From Lineus longissimus (taxonomy: Eukaryota > Nemertea > Pilidiophora > Heteronemertea > Lineidae): 64,000 bases of DNA. A program made the translations under genes and the position numbers. The stretch is from assembly GCF_910592395.1 (NCBI RefSeq), contig NC_088317.1, positions 2,046,001 through 2,110,000 on the forward strand, given 5' to 3'. This document shows positions 13,501-23,600 of this stretch, piece by piece. Position 1 is the stretch's first letter, and the number at the start of each line of letters is the position of its first letter. Under the pieces are notes generated by a model. That model was given only the letters and a program-made list of their open reading frames with translations. It ran no database searches and was not told the origin of the DNA.

Positions 13501-14849
13501 TATAACAAGGAGGACTCTGCAGAGATGAACTTGTTGAAGAAGTTGGCCTGTCAATGACCCAAAAATGACAGATTTTGCAGTAAACAATGGTTTAAGGTTG
13601 TCCTCATGCAACCTTGCTAGCATATCTTACCATTTGCAACCTTTGAGAAAATTCTCATCTTTATTCTTGAACTCTGCCCAAGCACCAGTGATTCTTGAAG
13701 GCACAGAGCTGAAGCAATATTCTATTTCAGGCCTGCAATGAATTGATAAAGATAGAGACAGTTCACAAATAAGAAAGAATATTTGGGAAAAAAGGTTTCT
13801 TGTCAACACTAGAGCATGCATTAAGAAGGTATTACCGAGGGCATTTTTCTGTCCCAAGATACCCAACCATAGAACTACAATGCTTGAATTTACAGCAGAG
13901 TTTTGCCGCTGTGAGTGTGACAGATTCTCGCAACTTTGAAAACCGGTGTGACGTAACCGATTCTCACCACCAATCCCACTTACAGCTCTCATGTCAACAA
14001 AGAAGACAATTTTGGACGTTGAGACACTTACAACTGCTGCTGTTCCTCTGCTTCCAGCATCTCTTGCTCCCCTTCTTCCATCTTTTCACATGCTCCACTC
14101 TCCAAGGCAGTGTCAGCATGGATACAACTCTCTGTAGCATTGGATTGATCCAGCTCTGCACCTGGAGATTCTGAACCAACAAACGGCTCCGTTCCAATAT
14201 TTTCGAGTCGTTCTTTCAGATCCTTTGCTCCAGGATACTCAGACTCGGGGTCAACTCCTGGTTTAGTTTCCAGGTTTTCTGGTTGTTCATCAGTACCCAT
14301 TGCACGGTCCGGATACTCAGCGTCATGTTCTGGCTTATTGTCACAGGTTTCTAACAGTTTATCTGCATCGTCTAATGCAGCCTTTTTAAAATCTGCCAAT
14401 GAATCATTTCGTCCAGTGTCACTCAATTCGCCTAATGTCATCGCGATACACTCCTCAACATTCAATGTCCTCGCAATAACACAGGTGACGCAAGGACAAG
14501 ATTCTGGCTCTGCGGTATGTCTTACAGAACTTGTTGGACCTTTTGTTCCCTCACGCACATCTGATTTGGTCTCTTTGATTCGGTTCTTACAACTTTCCAA
14601 AGTACTCGTACCTAACTTGATAACACATAGATCAGTATTTGACACTTGGTCACACACTTCACCCTCATCAGCACCAGTAGATTCACTGCCCTGAAGATGG
14701 TCCCTACTACCTTGACCTACTGACAGTGACATTCCAGTTGAATCAGGGAGTTTGACATGGACATCACCGGCTTTCACCACATCCTTTCTTACATCAGACT
14801 GTAGTTCGAATTCTGCCGCCTCCTGCCCAGCATCTTTCAATGTAGTCAT
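10566..14849 (-). CDS. WRAP53: Telomerase Cajal body protein 1 (WRAP53/TCAB1/WDR79), complete, ten exons
   Basis: Exons on the minus strand: 14849-14032, 13732-13631, 13398-13290, 13130-13042, 12896-12806, 12570-12438, 11728-11627, 11369-11147, 11036-10899, 10743-10566. All junctions are GT-AG, phases agree, and the sum is 1,983 nt (660 aa plus stop). The N-terminal ~270 residues are acidic and disordered, as in the human protein. Then follow the family hallmarks: [53 protein letters not shown] and a C-terminal LHLWW. The WD40 propeller binds the CAB box of scaRNAs and telomerase RNA and delivers them to Cajal bodies. The first methionine at 14849 follows an in-frame TGA. The extension beyond that is not open to another ATG, so this start is likely. 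Recognition is very secure; human WRAP53 is 548 aa, so the acidic N-terminus is longer here. Confidence 0.95.
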
Positions 14850-17550
14850 CTCTGGATCGACTTTTCTCCTCTTACATGTAACTGGACTCAGTATGTTGTC
14901 TCAATGGAACCAGACGAAGATGCAACTGGGCCACTTTGTGATGCCTCAATTTATGATCTGTCTCTAAGATTCAAAAGGATTTCTTTCCGACGCTCATCTT
15001 CTCTGGTGCTGCCATCTGAGCTAAGAAAATAGAACTAGGCAATTACGAAAAATTAAAAATCTCGCCCGTTTAGGGCGGGGGACGATTTACAGCTGGAACC
15101 CCTGAACCAGCTCCCGCAGATCCGTCATCCATCAAGTCTAAGCAAGTATGAACCTGGTTTAATCATGCGGTTTATCTTATTGATACACTACCTAAGAAGA
15201 CCTCGGCATTGGTGTTAACCTCACTTACGAAGGTGCGTTGCAGGTCAATTGTCTGTGCTGCCACCTCTTAGTGAGGATAATAACTAGTATTCCCGGCAAA
15301 TCTGGAAAATATTGACGCTGTTTACTTCTTCGCACATTTTGTACACGGCCACTTACGTAGCAGGTGCGTTGCAGGTCAATTGTCTATGCTGCCACCTCTT
15401 AGTGTAGAGTGGAACGACTTCGATTTGGAGCGAAACGAGGGGGGCGAAAAGGTCAGAAAGCGAAACAACCGGAATTCGTACACCATGGTACGAAACGTTC
15501 GGCTCTGGCAATCCAAACCAGAAATCCTGATTGGATAAACTTTTGATTAGGTCAAGGTCGAATTTATGGTGTCGATTTTGAATATCAAGAAAATCTTTAT
15601 GAATAGATTTCATTGAAAATAGTGACCTCAATGTAATAATAGAATACTCGACGGAGACTGTCCTCATCCCATGTCTTGGAGAAGGCGGTCTTAGGATTTC
15701 GTGAGGTTACATGAGGTCGTGGTTTACAAAACAAGGGGTCCATTTTAATTGACAACTTGTGTACATTCACATAGCCCTATGGCTATAGTATAACTTATGT
15801 ATGTGATATTCAGAATGTGTATTCATGTGGAACAATGTCAGTAGACAGGAGAAGACAGCATCGTTACTGGACTAGCTGCCTTACTTGGCCCTGATTGATT
15901 GAAGAAGGTCACGTTCTGTTCTCGCCGGGGATGAGCATTCGACGTTGAGAAGGACTTTCGACTCTTTGCCACTTCTATTTCTAACTGGGAGGCTGTTTAA
16001 CGTGGGCACCAAAAGACCAGAGGCAGAGCAGAGGAAGCCATCACTCCTAGTGCGATCGAGTTTCATTGAGATAGAGGTAAAGTCCAGATTGATAAATAAA
16101 AGTGTTTAGCGCGAATTCAGCGTCTGCATTGGCATCGCTGATTTATAGTGAAAGTTGATGCTCTACACAATTTGAGATTTTATGTAAATATCGGTACCAT
16201 TGGACGAGTCGTTGTCACTAATATAAAATTTCTTTCAGAATATGAATTCCTTTCATGAATGAGAAAACCATTACATGTAATATTTTTGTTCCATTAATGT
16301 TTGCATTTTGGCCCCTTTTGCGATATTTTCAAAAATACTTAGCTCATGAAAACGTAGCTGTTTTACGGTATTCGAAATTGCTGATTGCATAAACAGTAAA
16401 AAGCAATGTGTGATACATGCACCATGATGATATTGGATGATTGCCTGTCTGACCTCCATCGATCAATTTGTGGGCAATTTCAAATAACGATAATTTATTC
16501 AAACAGGCATTGGATGTTACTACATGTATTGGACGCCACTGCAATTTTCCCAAGTCAAATATTTGAATGAAGCCCACATTGTTCTCATGACTTAATTGAC
16601 TATTGATTTTAACGGTCTGGTGCTTGATTGCAAACATTAATGTCCAGGATGAAGGTGATTAGTCTGATGTTATATCGTCAAACACCTCTATGATGAGGAA
16701 AAACAGTGTAGGCCTAAAGCCTTCGCTGCAACGGGCTGCGATGAGTGGTATGAGGGTATGTTGTAATCATAGTACAACTGTTAGTGATAGATTAGATAGG
16801 TATTATCAAATAAATCTTTACGATGTGATATTGAGCATGAAAATGTGGACTTTATGATCCGGTTGCTCCTTATTGGCTGTTTTGTGGAGCACGCTTGTAA
16901 CCCATACACCTTTCCAGAAATGGGGCGCTGAGTGTCCGAAATAGTGATGTCATAAGGGGAAACTGGGCCTTATGGTGGAGGGACAAAGGAGATAGTCATG
17001 GTTGACCAACACACTTGAATGCCTTTAATGACGGACAAGGGGGAAAAAGTTAGTTCCAATGCAAGCCACCAATTTCGGGAAGCATGTATAGTAGGTGTAT
17101 TCCACACAAGTTCTATTCTTCGACCACTGTGCGAGAATAACCAGTATAATCGCACTGAAAAATACCATCAAATGTTTTGAGGCAGGGGGAGGGGACATGT
17201 CCCCTGCCTCCCACCTGGAAGAAACCCTGTGGTGGAGAAGAGTGTGCATTGTTTCTCTCAAAACTCCTTGTACTATGAAGGCCTGATCAATATTAGCAGT
17301 TCAGTATATTGTTCACAGGTGGCAGCTTGAATTCTAGGTTAGGCCTAGGCCGACTCGGAATATGTAACATATCAAACTTCTTGAAATATTTTGTTGGAGG
17401 ACACATTGTTTTTTTTGAATTGTAAGAGTTAAAGTAAACTGTTGACTTGATAGCAGGCAATGGGTTTGAAGTGTGCACAAGTCAGTATAAATATTTCCCA
17501 TGTTTTATAAAAGGTTCTAATCCTACTGTTATTCATCTTCTTTCTTCTAG
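14850..17550. promoter_or_regulatory. Head-to-head intergenic region between WRAP53 and the RhoGEF gene
   Basis: The two genes diverge from here, so their promoters must lie in or overlap this 2.7 kb unless the RhoGEF has first exons elsewhere. No convincing TATA or initiator could be assigned by eye. A possible plus-strand donor (ATAGAG then GTAAAG) is at 16076-16082. Apart from the duplicated block at 15227-15404, no repeat or RNA gene was recognised. Confidence 0.35.
15227..15404 (-). repeat. Duplicated block, each copy followed by a GTAAGT donor: candidate alternative 5' UTR exons of WRAP53
   Basis: On the minus strand a ~42-bp block (CTAAGAGGTGGCAGCA, then GACAATTGACCTGCAACGCA) occurs twice. 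One copy ends at 15229 and the other at 15357, and each is immediately followed by GTAAGTG. The blocks lie about 380-510 bp upstream of the WRAP53 start. The pattern fits a duplicated non-coding first exon, but transcription is not shown by sequence alone. Confidence 0.4.
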
Positions 17551-17607
17551 GCCCTTGTGACTGAATGTTACCTGTCCGGTGAGTGTCTAGTATGAAAAGA
17601 TTACGGC
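17551..17607 (+). other. 5' UTR part of the RhoGEF giant exon, with a possible internal donor
   Basis: TTTCTTCTAG at 17541-17550 is a good acceptor. A GTGAGT donor follows at 17579, so a 28-base non-coding exon (17551-17578) could be spliced differently in some transcripts. The ATG at 17608 is 57 bases after the acceptor. Confidence 0.4.
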
Positions 17608-20600
17608 ATGGACCTGCAGCAAACTTGGCCAACTTTCAACCAAGGCATATTGCCAGACCTAATGCAAACAATCAACACGGCTGGGAACATGTTCAAATCA
17701 AATAAAACTAAGAATGGAAAAGTCAATTCGAAAGGATCAAGACTACCAGAGGGGGGTGGGAAAGATCCGAATGAGAGCGTTAAAACGAAGCGATCACAAA
17801 AAACGATTAGTTCTGATCGCGAAGTTGATAAAGTCAAAGGTCAAGGCCAGAACAGTTCAGTACTTTGTACCAGTTACGTGAAATTAGACACATCATTCGT
17901 TTCGTTCGAGTCCCCGAATGCCAAAATAAGAAAAGTATCCGATTTTGGCTCGCCAGTTTCTAAAAATAGAAAAAACTTGTTCTGTTCCTCCACAAAGGCC
18001 AATATTCAAAAACGGTCTGATTTCGGTTCACCACCTGGTTTTAAGAAGAAGGAAAACTTTGATTATCGTGATGCTAGTGCTGTGGAGGGGCTAACATTTG
18101 TTGAAGCTCTGTCGCCAACTTTTGAGGTTGAGATTCCACCAACGTCGCCTCAGAGTAGCTTCATCGAACACTCATTTTCCGAGTCTCATAGAAATTGTGC
18201 CATATCAGACAATTGTGGTGTTGTTGGTTTGCGATACCAAAAGGTTGATGAAAATGAATCGATGCATGAAATTCCGGCGGATGTGAGTTTGTATGAAATA
18301 AAGAAAAGGAGGTCAGAGAGTTTGAAGAGCTTGCAAGCGTACCGAGAGAGCGAGTTTAATACTAAGAAGAGGTCAAATAGTCTTAGAATTGCCAATGACA
18401 ATGTCATGAATACGAGTGTTAGTTGGGAAAAACCTCACACAGATCACGGGAGAAAGACCTCCAATTTTTTAAAGAAGAATTCTGACAACTTTAAAGTTAA
18501 GATAGAACATAGTCCTAAGTCACGTTGGAAGTTGTTTACAACGAAGCGCTCCTTGGCTAAAACATCCCTAAGGTCGGCAACGTCTTTGAAGGAGAATGAC
18601 TTTAGCAAGACAAGTTTTTCTCTCGGTGAAGGTGAACAAATGAAACATTCAAAATCTACTCTAAAGAGGTCGACACCACTGAAAGAAGAGAAACTTTGTG
18701 AGAAGAAGGAGTTGCTGGGTGTCAGGGCCCTTGAATTTGATAACGGAGTTGAAAAAGAACAGGCTAAAGTAATCGAAAGGAAAAAGAGTGCATCTCGGTT
18801 CCTCCGGTCTGAAAGATCTGGTGTTTTTAAGCTAGGTGACACAAGCACACTTCGAACAATAAATCGCCAAAATGCATCGAGTCGGTTACATGAATCGCAT
18901 AACGTAGTGGGAGTCGGGTACCGGAAAACTGGCACACCCAGGATTAAACAGGTGTCGCTTGGGCAAGGAAGTCCAAGATTGAAAAGGCAAGGGCGAGTTG
19001 AACAGAATTCTCAGCTGAAACGTCCGCGGAAAGATAGTACTGGTAGTAGCAGTAATTGTAGCAGTGATAAGGAAAATTCTTGTACCCCTAAATCTAAGAA
19101 ATTGTTCACTTCGCCATCGCGCCAAAGTCAAGATAGTTGCACAACTAAACTGGAGAAAAACGTAACTACATGTCAGTCTGGTGACAAAAAACATCTGCGT
19201 GATCGTAAACGACAGATTTCTGGTCCTCAGTCTCTTAAATCTGGCAAGAGGCGACAAGTTTCCAAGTCTCCATCCGATATCAAAAGACAGCATGTCAGTC
19301 CCAAAACTGATATCAGTTCAAGTTCTCAGTCTGGCTGTAAAACTGCCAAAAGAAACAATTCCAGGCCTCAATCTGATACCAGAAGACAACATTGTATTCT
19401 TTCTGATACCGAAACCCAAACTTCTAGGACTCATTCTGATAGCCAACTGACTCAATCTGAGAGTAAAGTGACTCAATCTGAGAGCAAAGTGACTCAATCT
19501 GAGAGTAAAGTGACTCAATTTGAAAGCAAAGTGACTCTGTCTGAGAGCACAGTGGCTCAATCTGAAAGCAAAGTGACTCATTCTGAGAACACATTGAAAC
19601 AATGTGAGAACAAAGAGACTCAATCCGATAATTTTGCAGAACAGAATTCAAGGACACAATCAGATAGACCAACTTCCATAACTCAATCTTTGATAGAGGA
19701 CTCTTGTGACAATTGTCAAACATTGGATGTCATTTCCGATAATGGACAAGTGTCACCCATTACTATCAAAAAGTCAACTGGAGCAACTCTAAACTCATTA
19801 GGTCAGCAAAGATCTAAATTAAGATCTAAATCACTGAAGTGCTACACATCAAAGCACCAATGCCAAAGCAATGAAACATTATTTAAACCCAAGTGCACAC
19901 TGCTGGCAGCGAAGCGTGTCATTCAAGAGCCTTTATTGAATACACATACATATGAGGGGGCACAAGAAAATCAGGTCAGCGTTTCCATTCAAGAAATAAT
20001 TGATAATAGTCCTTCACAAAGCAGTATTGAGTCGTCTATATGTAGATTTGGTGATGACGGTATTATAGCAGAAACTTTGAGTTCACCTGTGAAGGTGTCC
20101 CAAGAAGTCGATAATAAGGACATTGGAGTTTCACCCCCACCCCTTGAAGAACGGAACTCGGAATTAAGCGTGTCTGAGGGGGGTTTCGAGAAAACTAATG
20201 ATCAGGAATTAAGTCGAGTGAACAATTCAAAGGGGCATGTGCACCAGCAGGAGTTCAACTTCCAAAGACAATTGGCGTGGGTTGTAACCGGTAAGCCTAT
20301 AGAGGAAACCTCAAAGGCCTATGATTCCGACCGGAAAGGAATATACAAGAGGACTTACAGTAGGGCTAATTCATGCCCAAGCCTGAAGGGATCTAAACCA
20401 GAGTGTACATTATGTATGTGTAATGCTCATTATAGAGATGGCTATTCTTTAAGTAATATAAGGCTTGACCATAGCGTGAATAAGCCAGGTATTGGTGAAC
20501 CTATTGGCTTGACAGATCAAGGGACTAGTTGGGGTTTGCTTGGGCAAAATGGTGGATCTACTGGTCGGTCAGTGAAGGGAGTGTCCGAGGAAGGCCTACG

Positions 20601-23600
20601 GGATTCTACTCAGGATACTAACTCTGTTCTTACCAAGGAGGGTTCTAAAACATGTGAAGGTGATGAAATAAGAACTTCTGAGGTTAACCAAAGTATTGGA
20701 CAAGGTGACTCACATTCAAAAACTTCTAAAAGTTGTGCAATTTATAATCAGGTAGGAAATGCCACTGATTTGATCTCCAGGAGTGTTGAGGATTACTCGA
20801 GTAAATTATCTTGTGATCAAAATTGGAATATCTCTGGTTGCGATTGGAAACAATTTGAGTCAGAAGGACTTGATTATGCTGAGGAATCAAGCAGTGGGAG
20901 CTGTTGGTTGAGTTATCACCCCGAGGACGAGGAAGGGCCAGAATGGAAGGGATTATGTGATAAGTCTCGGGGAATTCTTGGCAATTCAGAAAACAATGAA
21001 ATTGGCAAGGTCCACATTGATGCCACTGGTGCAGTTTTGGGTCAAGGGGATACAACTGAGGTAAAATCGGAGGTTGGAGTTATGGCAAGTTTGAGGCGGT
21101 TCCTAAGCCCAAAAAAGAGCTCCAAGGAGCCCAAGGAACCGAAAGAAAAAAGCTTACAAAAGTCAAGTAAGTCGCTACTTCGGGTTAATTCTGGTCCGAA
21201 GTCGGCGGGTTCCTCTTCAAATCCTGTCCTTCTTGGGATCAGTAAGAGGGAAAATGGGTCGGATGTACCAAGCCCAAGTTCACATGGAGGTGTTGCGGTT
21301 AGTTATGGGAAGTCCCCAGACATTAAATCACCAGGAGTTGGGGTTAATCCTAGTGGGTCGTCTCTGGTCAATGGTAAAACTAGGCAGCAGTCTACTGGGG
21401 GGGCAGTCAAAGTGGGATCGAAATCATCGCCGACAAAATCGACTGCTGATAAGAAACCGGGGCCGTTTTCACCATTCTCCAGGGGTGATACAACTCGGCG
21501 GAGCGCACGGGAACAGACTGCTGCTGAGAAAGCCTCGGAAGCACAAGGATTCAAGCGGAATGATCCGACGCGTCGGAGCTTGCCTGTCAGGTCATTGTCG
21601 ATGTCAGCTGTTACGAAGCCTTCGAGTACCGTCAAGCTGCACTCAAAGGACGTTGTTAGCGTTAGTGATAAAGAGAACAAGGCCATTGGGGAAACTAAGA
21701 TGGGGTCCAGTGTGCCGGACTTGAAAAAGAATGAGGATGATGATCAGATATGGGTAAAACGCGAATCACAGTTATTTGACAATGTCGAAAATGAATCTCA
21801 GGAAGGTAATAAAGCAAAACGTGAGATTCACGTCAGTTCTAAAACAGCTCAAAATGTGCGGGAAGGAAAATCCTCTGAACCGAAATTGGCAGGACCGTGG
21901 AAACTTTCAGGACCAAGTGAAGCCTCAGGAACTGTTCAAGTGAAACATCATGTGGCTGCCTCGGCTGACAATTTAGCAGCGCCACCAAAGGCTCAACGAC
22001 GCATCGGCAGGGTTCAGTCTCATTATCATGTTCGTGGCAATAAATCGCAGTCGGAATCAGATGCGAATATCTGGCGCACTACCTCGCACCAAGAAGTCTC
22101 TACCTCGCCCCATGCACTTGACAAAAGGAGTAGTTTTGACTCGAGTGTGTCAGTTTTTAGTGAACCAGATAATGAGAGACCCCACAGCATTGATCTGGAC
22201 TCTGAACTCAGCGACGCATCAGAGATTCTTAGTAGTCGGTGTTCCTTGAACTCTGAGGTAGGCATACCCCATCCTAATCCAAAGCCCCCTGGAGAAAAAA
22301 CAAGAAGCACATCGTCAAGTAATTTGTCAAGGTCTGTTTCGTCTACAGACAGACCTCAACGTCACAGTTATTCAAATGAGCCAGATGCAAGTAATTTGTC
22401 AAGGTCTGTTTCGTCTACGGACAGACCTCAACGTCACAGTTATTCAAATGAGCCAGATGCAAGTAATTTGTCTAGGTCTGTTTCGTCTACAGACAGACCT
22501 CAACGTCACAGTTATTCAAATGAGCCAGATGCAAGTAATTTGTCAAGGTCTGTTTCGTCTACAGACAGACCTCAACGTCACAGTTATTCAAATGAGCCAG
22601 ATGCAAGTAATTTGTCTAGGTCTGTTTCGTCTACGGACAGACCTCAACGTCACAGTTATTCAAATGAGCCAGATGCAAAATTCAGGCCAAGCGTTTTTGA
22701 TCGGTTGAGCATGCCTCGAAAAAATAAAATGCTGGTTGCGTCATCCGCACCACGATTACACGAGACAGGTGTCAGCAGGAGTAAATCATTAGCTGGAAGC
22801 CGCGGAAAGTTAGCTGGTAGTCAGGGAAAGTTAGCTGGTAGTCAGGGAAAGTTAGCTGGTAGTCAAGGAAAATTAGCAAAGTCGGACTCTGCGACTAAAG
22901 TTTCTGCAGGCACTCATCGTGCGTTGTCGGCTGCAAAAGATTCTGGGAAAAGTTCCGGGAGTGATGGTGAAAAACCGTCACTTAGTCGCAGCTCCTCTTC
23001 TTCATCAATTCCTTCCCAGGCTTCTAAGGAACAAAACACAACCTCCACTAGACTTTCTAAATCTAATTCAACATCAAAGTTATCGAATTCGGCGTCAAAG
23101 TTATCCAGTTCTCCTCTAAAGCCGAGTGCAAGAGGTGGACGTCCGTTCAGCCCGGAGCCTAAGAAACCAGCTGGGCATCGTCCGTTTAGCCCTGATTCAG
23201 ACCGACAGAAGACCAGGGCACGCCCTTTCAGTCCAGAACCAAAAGAACAGAAAAAATCAACCAGTCGTCCTTTTAGCCCTGGGGCTAGGCCTCTCAGTCC
23301 TGAGCCAAAGAAAGAACGAGGGAGAGCTTTTAGTCCGGAACCGAAGAAAGAGATAGGTTTTGGTAGAGCATTCAGTCCAGAGCCTGGGAAGACCCCAGCA
23401 CGTGCATTCAGCCCGGAACCAAAAAAGCCAACACGCAGTAGGCCATTTAGTCCAGAACCTAAGACAACGAGAGCCCTTAGTCCAGAACCTGCAAAACCTA
23501 AAGTTTATCGGAGCGCTTCATCTGTGCAGACATCTGCTAGGGAAAAGGTCAAAAGGGGCAAAGATGAGGAGAATTCGGGGCCTGGGTCTCAAGGGTTGCA

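Noticed and set aside
14338-14694. 118-codon plus-strand frame
   Set aside because: Antisense shadow of the WRAP53 N-terminal exon.
22376-22708. Repetitive 110-codon frame; also considered as a CRISPR-like array because of the even spacing
   Set aside because: It is a shifted frame of the 72-bp coding repeat. Units are contiguous with no spacers, and the genome is eukaryotic.
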